DNA of 9,998 nucleotides. It comes from Acidobacteriota bacterium (lineage in GTDB: Bacteria; Acidobacteriota; Terriglobia; Terriglobales; Acidobacteriaceae). The notes beneath the pieces were generated by a model. It worked only from the letters and a program-made list of their open reading frames with translations. It was not told where the DNA came from and did not search any database. This document shows positions 1 to 6,554 of this stretch, one piece after another. The stretch is taken from NCBI GenBank assembly GCA_021798235.1, contig JAJZMO010000168.1:1-9998 (forward strand), in the 5' to 3' direction. Numbering within the stretch: position 1 is the first letter of the stretch; every line of letters begins with the position of its first letter. The position numbers were made by a program, and so were the translations under genes.

Positions 1-106
1 CACTTAGCTCACCTGTAAGCTGTTCCTCCTGCAAGACCCGGCCGCCTGGTGCGGACCCCGCTACTATACCTCCTGGAACCCATCCTTTACGCCTCTGGAA
101 AAGAAA

Positions 107-135
107 GGCCCGCTGGAAAGCGGGCCTGCTGTTTT
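107..135 (+). terminator. Rho-independent terminator of an upstream gene
   Basis: A perfect 8-bp stem (GGCCCGCT at 107-114 with AGCGGGCC at 119-126) closes a GGAA tetraloop and is followed by TGCTGTTTTC. An A-rich stretch precedes the stem, so it could also work in the minus direction. It probably ends a + strand transcript that lies mostly or wholly left of the window; I see no credible coding end in bases 1-106. Confidence 0.7.
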
Positions 136-203
136 CTGCCTTCACCACCCTCTCCAATCCGGCTGCCTCCTTCTCGGCCTCGGCCTCCCGATAAAATGAA
201 ATC

Positions 204-1268
204 GTGCCGAAACAAGCCGCAAACTTCTCACCCTCCAGCCCCGCAGCCATTCAGGCCATTGACGACCTGCTCTCCAACGTCGGCCTCGAACATGGCCGCC
301 GCAAGCTCGGCCGCGCCGGCATCCATCGCCAGGCCAAATACGCGCGCTCCCGCGGCCCTGAACTCGAAATCCCCACGCAGCCCCAGCCATCCGTTGCGAA
401 ATCAAAGCTCTCCGTCGTCCAGATCCCCGACTGGTCCCGCTACCCGTGGCTCCAGCACGGCTTCAGCACACGCACCGGCGGCGTCACAAAAATCTACCGC
501 CCCGGCCAGCGCTCCGGCGAGCTCAACCTCGGCTTCACCCCCTCGGACACACAGGAAAACGTCCTCGAAAACCGCCGCCGCTTCCTCCAGGCCGTCACCG
601 GCAATCCCGATGCACCCCTCGTCACCCTCCGCCAGATCCACTCCAGCCTCACCCGCAAAATCACCACCCCCGCCGACGCCGGCGTCCTCCATAGCGGCGA
701 CGGCCTCATGACCGGCCGCCCCGGCATCCTCCTTGGCATCCTGACCGCCGACTGCATTCCCGTCATGGTTGCCGACACCCGTCGCAAAGCCGTCGCCATT
801 TTCCACGCCGGCTGGCGCGGCACCCTCAAGCGCATCGTCGAGGGTGGCATTGGCCGCATGCGCCTCGAATTCGGCAGCCGGCCCGAAGACCTCGTCGCCG
901 CCGTCGGACCCGGCATCGCACAGTGCTGCTACTCCGTCGGAGAAGAAGTCCGCGCCGAATTCACTTCCCAGTTCGCCTACGCCAACGACCTCTTCTGCGA
1001 GGTCTACGACTCCGACCCCGTCCGCGAGAAATACCCGCTTCTCTTTCTCACCGCGCGCGCCCCCGGCCACAGCCCCATCGGTCCCAGCCTCCACCTCGAT
1101 CTCTTCGAGGCCAACCGCCGCCAGCTCCTCGACGCCGGACTCTGCCCCGAAGCCATCCACGTCCTTGGCCATTGCACCAGTTGCCAGACCAATCGCTACT
1201 TCTCGCACCGCGCCGAACACGGCTTCGCGGGCCGCATGCTCTCGGTCATCGGAATCCGCGCAAAATAA
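204..1268 (+). CDS. pgeF: PgeF/YfiH-family multicopper-oxidase-fold protein (laccase domain), N-terminally extended
   Basis: The 354-residue protein carries the hallmark motifs of the YfiH/DUF152 family: RQIH (His146), TADCIPVM (Cys184), HAGWRGT (His201), a GPGI..CCYSVGEEV block around 236-249, and the C-terminal CTSC..RYFSHRAEHG block around 324-340. His146, Cys184 and His201 correspond to the metal-site His/Cys/His triad of the family. Family members have been reported as purine nucleoside phosphorylase/adenosine deaminase enzymes and, for E. coli YfiH, as a peptidoglycan-editing factor that removes mis-incorporated amino acids; which applies here cannot be read from sequence. The conserved domain starts near residue 74, so about 70 residues are extra compared with the usual 240-270. 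GTG at 204 is the first start after an in-frame stop at 192-194, and C-ending codon use holds from the first codons, so the extension looks translated. No clear Shine-Dalgarno is visible; TAAAAT at 192-197 could be a -10 giving a nearly leaderless mRNA. Confidence 0.9.
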   Translation: MPKQAANFSPSSPAAIQAIDDLLSNVGLEHGRRKLGRAGIHRQAKYARSRGPELEIPTQPQPSVAKSKLSVVQIPDWSRYPWLQHGFSTRTGGVTKIYRPGQRSGELNLGFTPSDTQENVLENRRRFLQAVTGNPDAPLVTLRQIHSSLTRKITTPADAGVLHSGDGLMTGRPGILLGILTADCIPVMVADTRRKAVAIFHAGWRGTLKRIVEGGIGRMRLEFGSRPEDLVAAVGPGIAQCCYSVGEEVRAEFTSQFAYANDLFCEVYDSDPVREKYPLLFLTARAPGHSPIGPSLHLDLFEANRRQLLDAGLCPEAIHVLGHCTSCQTNRYFSHRAEHGFAGRMLSVIGIRAK

Positions 1269-1294
1269 AGAGGCGCGCCACCCAGGCGCACCTC
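1261..1294 (-). terminator. Rho-independent terminator, minus strand, touching the pgeF stop
   Basis: Bases 1270-1279 and 1285-1294 form a 10-bp stem with one mismatch (1274/1290) and a 5-nt loop. Read on the minus strand it is followed by TTTATTTTG (1269-1261). It would end transcription of the HU-type gene, whose stop lies about 165 nt upstream in that direction. Read on the + strand it has no U-tract, so for pgeF it is only a 3'-end hairpin. Bases 1295-1458 hold no gene that I can support. Confidence 0.6.
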
Positions 1295-1458
1295 ACTCCC
1301 GCGAACGAAATCTCCGTCCGCCAATCTCTCGCATCGGAGACGCTCTAGCATTTTCACTGAGGATGTAGGGGAGAACAAGGAAGTTGGCGTGGACGTTACA
1401 CCAAAGAACGGCCACACCGGATCGATCCAGGACGCCTCATGGCATCAGCGAAGATGCT

Positions 1459-1803
1459 TTAAGTCGTAGATTCCGCCGCGTGCGGCGCGGACGTCCCAGG
1501 CTTGCTTTCAGCCTTGGCGGCTGCTTCGCCGGGATTCACCAGGTCGCGCAATTCCTTGCTCGGCTTGAAGTACGGCACTTTCTTGGCCGGCACTTCCACC
1601 TTCGCCCCCGTCTTCGGATTGCGCCCGATGCGCGGGTTCCGCTGCCGTACGCGGAAGCTGCCAAATCCGCGAATCTCGATCTTATCCCCTGATTTCAACG
1701 CGGCAATCACCGAGTCGAAGATCGTATCGACGATCACCTCGCCATCACGGCGGGTGAGTTCTCCGCTTCTGGTTAGTTCTTCAACTAGATCTGCCTTTGT
1801 CAT
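1459..1803 (-). CDS. HU/IHF-family DNA-binding protein
   Basis: From ATG 1803 this is a 114-residue protein whose first 90 residues match the HU/IHF fold from end to end. It has the N-terminal helices beginning MTKADLVEEL, the core strand motif IEIRGFGSF (42-50), the DNA-contacting arm RNPRIGRNPKTG (55-66) with the conserved intercalating Pro63, and the closing KPSKELRDLVN (80-90). It should act as a homo- or heterodimer that bends DNA in the nucleoid. A tail of 24 Ala/Glu/Lys-rich residues follows the fold, longer than in classical HU. IHF-alpha and IHF-beta cannot be told apart from HU with confidence, so no symbol is given. An in-frame GTG at 1833 would add 10 residues; ATG 1803 fits the family start and has GGAG 11 nt upstream. 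A promoter and a tiny overlapping reading frame lie just upstream. Confidence 0.93.
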   Translation of the reverse strand: MTKADLVEELTRSGELTRRDGEVIVDTIFDSVIAALKSGDKIEIRGFGSFRVRQRNPRIGRNPKTGAKVEVPAKKVPYFKPSKELRDLVNPGEAAAKAESKPGTSAPHAAESTT

Positions 1804-1844
1804 GTTCGGCTTCGCTCCGGAAGTTTCTTCCACCTTGTAACCAT

Positions 1845-1873
1845 AGTAGATGCAACAAATTTCTGCACCTCAA
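1845..1873 (-). promoter_or_regulatory. Candidate sigma70-type promoter of the HU-type gene
   Basis: On the minus strand TTGAGG (1873-1868) and TCTACT (1850-1845) are separated by exactly 17 nt, each matching 4 of 6 consensus bases. The predicted transcript would start near 1838 and give a leader of about 35 nt to the ATG at 1803. The surrounding AT-rich stretch (about 1850-1915) contrasts with the GC-rich neighbourhood and supports a promoter region. Confidence 0.35.
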
Positions 1874-2056
1874 CCCTATTTTTCAAGAAATCTTACTCGG
1901 ATTTTGCAGATTCGGTACATCGCCCCCGCCGGAAACGCCTCGGAATCGGAAAACTCCGTCCCGTTTCCCCTTGCCTGCCTGCAGGAAACAGGCCGGGAAT
2001 CGACGAAAGCCCCTGCCTGCTCTCGCCTCCCCGGCCGCTTGTCCTTGCCGCTCGTT

Positions 2057-2320
2057 TCAGGAAGCCAGAGCCTCCGGCCCCGGCAATTCCAGATCGGCGC
2101 TTCGCTGCACTCGATTCCTCTTCACCAGCCGGACACCATCCCCATCCTGCGCCAGACCGTAGAACTGGGCGCACGCTCCGCACAGCCAGTAGTGTTCCAG
2201 GTGGCTCCCCTCGCCGTCCTGGCCTTCGCTGTCCGCTTTTACGCCGAACACGAACACTCTGCCTTCCCGCAGGTAGTGCAGTGGTTTCCTGCAGTTTGGA
2301 TTAAAACACTCATTCATCAT
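2057..2320 (-). CDS. Small CxxxxC/CxxC putative zinc-binding protein of unknown function
   Basis: An 87-residue reading frame beginning MMNECFNPNCRKPLHYL. Cys5 and Cys10 (C-X4-C), then Cys47 and Cys50 (LCGAC), suggest a zinc-ribbon-like four-Cys site. Between them lie LREGRVFVF and a hydrophilic segment, then EHYWLCGACAQFYGL, which looks like a strand plus the second knuckle. No signal peptide or membrane segment is seen, so it is probably cytoplasmic. The frame is open upstream to an ATG at 2443, but those 41 residues are Arg-rich and undistinguished. ATG 2320 (a double ATG, 2320 and 2317) is preceded by AAGAGG about 10 nt away and places the first Cys pair at the N-terminus, so I prefer it. 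It is co-oriented with the HU-type gene, but a 253-nt gap and a separate promoter argue against an obligate operon. I do not assign a function. Confidence 0.6.
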   Translation of the reverse strand: MMNECFNPNCRKPLHYLREGRVFVFGVKADSEGQDGEGSHLEHYWLCGACAQFYGLAQDGDGVRLVKRNRVQRSADLELPGPEALAS

Positions 2321-3021
2321 CGATTTGGGTCCTCTTCGGTTGCGTCTTCGCGGGTATCTTGGCGAGACAAAGTGGAGATTCGGGCCCTCGCAGGCCCGTG
2401 ATTCCCGGTAACCGTTCACGCACCGAACCCGGAAATACATCATGGGCTATATGCTTCGATGGCGCGAGAATTCAACCGCGTTTCCTGTCTCCAAATTTTT
2501 ATCTCTGCACGCAATCCCCCTTCCAATACGCCCTCTACCGGCCGCCCGAACCGGCCCTCCCGGCACTGCATCGTCCTCAGGCGAAACCGAAGAACCTGCA
2601 CTTCCCCCACCGCGACACCGCTCACGAACCCGAATCCGCCTGCCTCGCAACCTAGACCCCCGGCGCGCGTTTACCCGGCCGCGGGCTGGGTCGACAACTC
2701 CGATAGCCTCTCGCTTTTTGGCGGAGAAGATGTCCTCACCATTGCCTACGACGGCAAATTCAATGACTTGTGGGAATACCAGCCCTCATTCCGCACCCGT
2801 TTCCCACATCCCCCACAACTTTCCACAGCTTCCCGCCCCAGAATCGCTGCAATCCCGCCCCGCCATCCCCTTGCCCACCACCGCCGAACAGGCCTACCCT
2901 CGAAGCATGAAGCAGGATGCCCATCCGTCGGCATCCGGAAGCCGCATCTTTGACGCGCTTCCGCCATTCTCCACAGTTCTTTCCTGCGGTTTACCGTCTT
3001 GCGTCCTATTTCGCCCACTGA
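2321..3021. other. Largely non-coding intergenic stretch between divergent genes
   Basis: No frame here has the strong codon bias of the flanking genes. It contains a 6-bp GC hairpin (CGGGCC/GGCCCG, 2381-2398) upstream of the small Cys protein, the kelch-like fragment annotated separately, and an unpaired-loop hairpin GGATGCC/GGCATCC (2915-2936) with no U-tract. It also has CCACA motifs at 2804, 2813 and 2823, and a TTCTCCACA 9-mer at 2967-2975. Open frames of 100-245 codons exist on both strands but look like chance opening in GC-rich DNA. Confidence 0.5.
2656..2788 (+). pseudogene. Fragment of a kelch-repeat protein
   Basis: Translated in the frame of base 2657 this stretch gives, in order, PPARVYPAAGWVDN, SDSLSLFGGED and KFNDLWEYQPS. 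That is the order of one kelch blade as found in galactose-oxidase-like surface or secreted proteins: a PGxR-type lead-in, W-x-D, a LxLFGG strand, then the diagnostic NDLWEYxP. Only one repeat is recognisable; flanking sequence in all frames shows no second blade, start or signal peptide. Known: such proteins carry several tandem copies of this unit. Inference: this is the remnant of a decayed or displaced kelch gene. Chance resemblance is unlikely because the motif order and spacing are kept over about 44 residues, but no search was run. Confidence 0.5.
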
Positions 3022-3037
3022 ATACAACATCTTGTGG
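3022..3037 (+). promoter_or_regulatory. Probable NrdR box upstream of nrdJ
   Basis: The 16-mer ATACAACATCTTGTGG matches the NrdR box consensus acaCwAtATaTwGtgt at 12 of 16 positions, including its most conserved C, A, A, T, T and G. It contains the palindrome ACAA-N4-TTGT centred where the box symmetry axis should be. It sits 7 nt upstream of a consensus -35. NrdR is a dATP/ATP-sensing repressor of ribonucleotide reductase genes, including class II nrdJ in Streptomyces. NrdR boxes usually occur in pairs about 31 bp apart; I could not find a convincing second copy. Confidence 0.45.
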
Positions 3038-3044
3038 TTCCCTG

Positions 3045-3073
3045 TTGACATCAACAACCAATAGAGCTACCTT
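3045..3073 (+). promoter_or_regulatory. Candidate sigma70 promoter of nrdJ
   Basis: A perfect -35 TTGACA (3045-3050) is followed after 17 nt by TACCTT (3068-3073), a 3-of-6 match to the -10. The -10 lies in the loop of an inverted repeat (ATAGAGC 3061-3067 / GCTCTAT 3084-3090) followed by TTTTG, which could be an operator or an early attenuator. Transcription from here would leave a leader of about 170 nt before the nrdJ start. Confidence 0.4.
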
Positions 3074-3079
3074 CCCACA

Positions 3080-3251
3080 TGCGGCTCTATTTTGTGAAAG
3101 CCACAGGCCTCAGGAAAAACGTCACACCAGGGCCCGGCAAGACCGCACTTTGATCTTTTTCTCCTTGGCGCAGACCTGAGTTCTGTGACCCCTCGACCGC
3201 TTTTGCTGGCCGACAAAACAAAGTTCCCATCCTGAGAGGAGTCTCCCCACA
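3080..3251 (+). promoter_or_regulatory. Long 5' leader of nrdJ with Shine-Dalgarno
   Basis: The leader ends with AGGAG (3237-3241) placed 10 nt before ATG 3252, a good ribosome-binding site that fixes the start. It contains short complementary blocks: CTCAGG (3109-3114) can pair with CCTGAG at 3175-3180 or with a second CCTGAG at 3231-3236 abutting the Shine-Dalgarno, and GTCACA (3121-3126) can pair with TGTGAC (3184-3189). Several such 6-bp matches are expected by chance in 170 nt. I looked for the B12 box and core of a cobalamin riboswitch, which would suit a B12-dependent enzyme, and did not see them. Confidence 0.3.
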
Positions 3252-6200
3252 ATGGCTGATGTAAAGACCAGTCCCACCTCAGCAGCGCAGCACGGCGCAC
3301 CCGCACTCCAGCCCGCCAAATCCACGGCCCTCCGCTTCCGCCGTTTCTTCACCAAAAATGGTGTCTCGCCCTTTGACGAAGTCCAGTGGGAACGCCGCAC
3401 CGCCGCCATCACCGACGCCGGCGGAAAAACCATCTTCGAGCAGAAAGACGTCGAAGTCCCCGTCGACTGGTCCATGACCGCCACCAACATCGTCGCCAGC
3501 AAGTACCTCCACGGGCCCATGAACACGCCCGAGCGCGAATCCGGCGTCCGCCAGCTCATCTCCCGCGTCGCCGAAACCGTCCGCGACTGGGGCCTCAGGG
3601 GCGGCTACTTCGCCACCGCCGAAGACGCAGGCATCTTCTTCGACGAGCTCACCCACCTCCTCGTCACGCAGAAGGCCGCCTTCAACTCGCCCGTCTGGTT
3701 CAACGTCGGCTGTGACCGCCTCGAACCCAACTCCGACGCCCAGAACTGGCACTGGAACCCCCACACCTGCGCCGTCGAGTTCTCCGTCACCGGATACCGC
3801 AACCCCCAGTGCTCCGCCTGCTTCATCAACGCCGTAGACGACTCCCTCGACTCCATCCTCACCCTCGCCAAGACCGAAGGCATGCTCTTCAAGTGGGGTT
3901 CCGGCACAGGCTCCAATCTCTCGGCCATCCGCGGCTCCATGGAGCAGCTCTCCGGCGGCGGCACCGCGTCCGGCCCCCTCAGCTTCATGCGCGGCTTTGA
4001 CGCCTTCGCCGGCGTCATCAAGTCCGGCGGAAAAACCCGCCGCGCCGCCAAAATGGTCATCCTCAACGTCGACCACCCCGACATCATCGACTTCATCGAG
4101 TGCAAGATGAAGGAAGAAGCCAAGGCCTGGGCGCTCATGCGCGAGGGCTACGACGGCTCCTCCGGTCCAGACTCCGAGGCTTACTCCTCCATCTTCTTCC
4201 AGAACGCCAACAACTCCGTCCGCGTCAACGACGAGTTCATGCGCGCCGTCGAGAAGGATGGCGAATTCTCCACCCTCACCGTCAAGGACCGCAAACCCGT
4301 CAAGAGCTACAAGGCCCGCGACATCATGCACAAGATCGCCGAAGCCACCTGGCAGTGCGGCGACCCCGGCATGCAGTACGACTCCACCATCAACCGCTGG
4401 CACACCTCCAAGAACACTGGCCGCATCAACGCCTCCAACCCCTGCTCCGAGTACATGTTCCTCGACAACTCGGCCTGCAACCTCGCCAGCTTCAACCTCC
4501 TCAAGTTCGTCACCCCGGCGGGCACCTTCGACATCCCCGCCTACCGTCACGCCGTCGACATCCTCATCACCGCCATGGAAATCCTCGTCGACAACTCCGG
4601 TTACCCCACCGAGAACATCGCCAAGAACTCCCATGACTACCGCCCCCTCGGCCTCGGCTACGCCAATCTCGGCGCACTGCTCATGGCCTTCGGCCTGCCC
4701 TATGACTCCGACGCCGGACGCGACTTCGCAGCCACCCTCACCGCCATCATGTGCGGCGAGGCCTACCTCCAGTCCGCCCGCATCGCCGAAAAATGCCCGG
4801 CCCTCGGCTCTGCCACACCGCTCACCGCCTCGGTCGAGCGCGAAGGTGGTGCCTGCCCCGGCTTCTACGTCAATCGCGAGCCATTCCTCGACGTCATCCG
4901 CATGCACCGCGCCGAAGTCAACAAAATCGGCAAGTCCAAATCCTCCTCCGAGCCCTTCAAGGTGCCACAGATCGATGACCTCATCGCCGCCAGCAAGCAG
5001 TGCTGGGACGAAGCCCTCGCCCACGGCGAAAAATACGGCTACCGCAACTCCCAGGTCACCGTCCTCGCCCCAACCGGCACCATCGGCTTCATGATGGACT
5101 GCGACACCACCGGCATCGAGCCCGATCTCGCCCTAGTGAAGTACAAGAAGCTCGTCGGCGGCGGCATGATCAAGATCGTCAACAACACCGTCCCCGACGC
5201 CCTCTTCAAGCTCGGCTACTCTGACTCCGAAGTCGACGCCATCGTCAGCTACATCGACGCCACCGGCACCATCGAGGGCGCGCCCGGCATCAAGCCCGAG
5301 CACCTCGCCGTCTTCGACTGCTCCTTCAAGCCCGCCAAGGGCACGCGCTCCATCCACTATCTCGGCCACATCAAGATGATGTCCGCCACTCAGCCCTTCC
5401 TCTCCGGCGCCATCTCCAAAACCGTCAACATGCCGCACGACTCCACCATTGACGACATCGCCGAGGCCTACCTCGAGTCATGGCGTCAGGGCCTCAAGGC
5501 CGTGGCCATCTATCGTGACGGCTCCAAGGGTGCGCAGCCCCTCAACGTCTCCGACGGCAAGGGCGCCAAGGAGATCAAGGACGTCAACGCCACTCTCTCC
5601 GCAGCCGCCACCCGCGTCCTTACCGCCATGGCTGCCGGCCAGCCCACGCCTGAGGCCGACGTAAAATCCCTCACCGGCAAACTCTCTGACAAGGTAGCCG
5701 TCGCCGCCTCACAGGTCGCCGCCGTCGCCATCGCCACCAACGCCTTTAGCACCGCGCTCGCCTCGCTCGGCGCCCAGGGCGAGGACCAGGACCTCAACGC
5801 GCCGCCGCGCGCCGTCCGCCATCGCCTGCCCGAGGAGCGCGCTTCCCTCACCCACAAATTCTCCATCGCCGGTCACGAAGGCTACATCACCGTCGGCCTC
5901 TACCCCAACGGCCAGCCCGGCGAAATCTTCATCAAGATGGCCAAGGAAGGCTCCACCGTCTCCGGCCTCATGGACAGCTTCGCCACCGCCATCTCCCTCT
6001 CCCTCCAGCACGGCGTGCCCCTCAAGGTGCTCTGTGAGAAGTTCGCCCACTCCCGCTTCGAACCCTCCGGATGGACCGGCAACGAGCAGATCGGCTTCGC
6101 CAAGTCCATCATGGATTACATCTTCCGCTGGCTCCAGATCCGCTTCCTCTCCGGCCACCAGCTCTCTCTCTTCGCCGGACTCGCCCCGGCCGCCGCTTCC

Positions 6201-6509
6201 GCTGAGGCGATCCACGAAGCCGAGTCCCACGACCTCCCGCTCTCCCCCGAGCAGCACTCCTCCACCAGGGGAATGGGAGCCACCAGCGCACCCCACGGAG
6301 GCATGCTCCGTGAAATCGACGCCACCTCCGAAACCGCCAGCGACAACCTCTCCATGGAAGACAGAGGCGTTTACCACGCCGCCGACGCCATGCGGGACAT
6401 GTACGACATGGGAGACGCCCCCAGCTGCCACACCTGCGGAGCCATCATGGTCCGCAACGGAAGCTGCTACCGCTGCATGAGCTGCGGAAGCACCTCCGGC
6501 TGCTCTTAG
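3252..6509 (+). CDS. nrdJ: Class II adenosylcobalamin-dependent ribonucleoside-diphosphate reductase
   Basis: This 1085-residue enzyme reduces ribonucleotides to deoxyribonucleotides in the cytoplasm, using a thiyl radical generated from adenosylcobalamin, so it works with or without oxygen. Visible signatures are NSPVWFNVG in the N-terminal domain, PQCSACFIN (Cys187/Cys190, one being the first redox Cys), the radical-site NPCSE at 396-400 (Asn396, Cys398, Glu400) and the partner redox Cys409 in NSACNL. The 11-residue spacing Cys398-Cys409 equals that of the Thermotoga class II enzyme. The barrel loop APTGTIG lies at 606-612 and the barrel ends near IYRDG (753-757). An Ala-rich linker (about 765-855) leads to a TSCPD-type domain from about 856 (RHRLPEERASLTHKF onward). 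The tail has Cys1059, 1062, 1072, 1075, 1078 and 1084, a zinc-ribbon-like cluster that may also re-reduce the active site. Start choice rests on AGGAG 10 nt upstream. No intein, frameshift or missing catalytic residue is seen. It appears monocistronic. Confidence 0.97.
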   Translation: MADVKTSPTSAAQHGAPALQPAKSTALRFRRFFTKNGVSPFDEVQWERRTAAITDAGGKTIFEQKDVEVPVDWSMTATNIVASKYLHGPMNTPERESGVRQLISRVAETVRDWGLRGGYFATAEDAGIFFDELTHLLVTQKAAFNSPVWFNVGCDRLEPNSDAQNWHWNPHTCAVEFSVTGYRNPQCSACFINAVDDSLDSILTLAKTEGMLFKWGSGTGSNLSAIRGSMEQLSGGGTASGPLSFMRGFDAFAGVIKSGGKTRRAAKMVILNVDHPDIIDFIECKMKEEAKAWALMREGYDGSSGPDSEAYSSIFFQNANNSVRVNDEFMRAVEKDGEFSTLTVKDRKPVKSYKARDIMHKIAEATWQCGDPGMQYDSTINRWHTSKNTGRINASNPCSEYMFLDNSACNLASFNLLKFVTPAGTFDIPAYRHAVDILITAMEILVDNSGYPTENIAKNSHDYRPLGLGYANLGALLMAFGLPYDSDAGRDFAATLTAIMCGEAYLQSARIAEKCPALGSATPLTASVEREGGACPGFYVNREPFLDVIRMHRAEVNKIGKSKSSSEPFKVPQIDDLIAASKQCWDEALAHGEKYGYRNSQVTVLAPTGTIGFMMDCDTTGIEPDLALVKYKKLVGGGMIKIVNNTVPDALFKLGYSDSEVDAIVSYIDATGTIEGAPGIKPEHLAVFDCSFKPAKGTRSIHYLGHIKMMSATQPFLSGAISKTVNMPHDSTIDDIAEAYLESWRQGLKAVAIYRDGSKGAQPLNVSDGKGAKEIKDVNATLSAAATRVLTAMAAGQPTPEADVKSLTGKLSDKVAVAASQVAAVAIATNAFSTALASLGAQGEDQDLNAPPRAVRHRLPEERASLTHKFSIAGHEGYITVGLYPNGQPGEIFIKMAKEGSTVSGLMDSFATAISLSLQHGVPLKVLCEKFAHSRFEPSGWTGNEQIGFAKSIMDYIFRWLQIRFLSGHQLSLFAGLAPAAASAEAIHEAESHDLPLSPEQHSSTRGMGATSAPHGGMLREIDATSETASDNLSMEDRGVYHAADAMRDMYDMGDAPSCHTCGAIMVRNGSCYRCMSCGSTSGCS

Positions 6510-6516
6510 CCAGAGG

Positions 6517-6547
6517 GGCAACCGCGGCTTCGCCGCTGTGCGTTGCC
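6517..6547 (+). terminator. Hairpin downstream of nrdJ, probable terminator without U-tract
   Basis: GGCAAC (6517-6522) pairs with GTTGCC (6542-6547), enclosing a second 5-bp stem GCGGC/GCCGC with a TTC loop (6524-6536). It starts 7 nt after the nrdJ stop. No U-run follows on the + strand (GCCAAAAATG), so it may act with Rho or protect the mRNA 3' end rather than terminate by itself. Confidence 0.4.
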
Positions 6548-6554
6548 GCCAAAA

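Noticed and set aside
1..15. Window start CACTTAGCTCACCTG resembles pieces of the IS3 right end (9678-9686 and 9705-9714)
   Set aside because: The match is two short pieces joined across a 22-bp gap at AGCT; chance is sufficient and no further IS3 sequence follows.
402..1220. 272-codon minus-strand frame and a 220-codon + frame (49-711) over pgeF
   Set aside because: Both are compositional shadows (GVG/EEA-rich, and SPA/RP-rich). The pgeF frame has clear family motifs.
2442..3179. 245-codon + strand frame upstream of nrdJ
   Set aside because: Pro/Ser/Arg-rich with no motif, crossing the promoter and NrdR-like box; only the kelch-like fragment in another frame is recognisable.
3074..3251. 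Cobalamin riboswitch in the nrdJ leader
   Set aside because: Expected on functional grounds, but no GCCACTG B12 box or conserved core is present; GCCACAGG at 3100 is only a partial resemblance.
3279..5024. 581-codon open frame on the minus strand inside nrdJ
   Set aside because: It is Gly/Val/Asp/Glu-rich low-complexity sequence, the shadow expected opposite a gene with strongly C-ending codons; nrdJ itself is unmistakable.
3252..6509. Intein or split site in nrdJ, since reductases often host inteins
   Set aside because: Catalytic motifs are at normal spacing and no splicing blocks (N-terminal Cys block, C-terminal HN) are seen.
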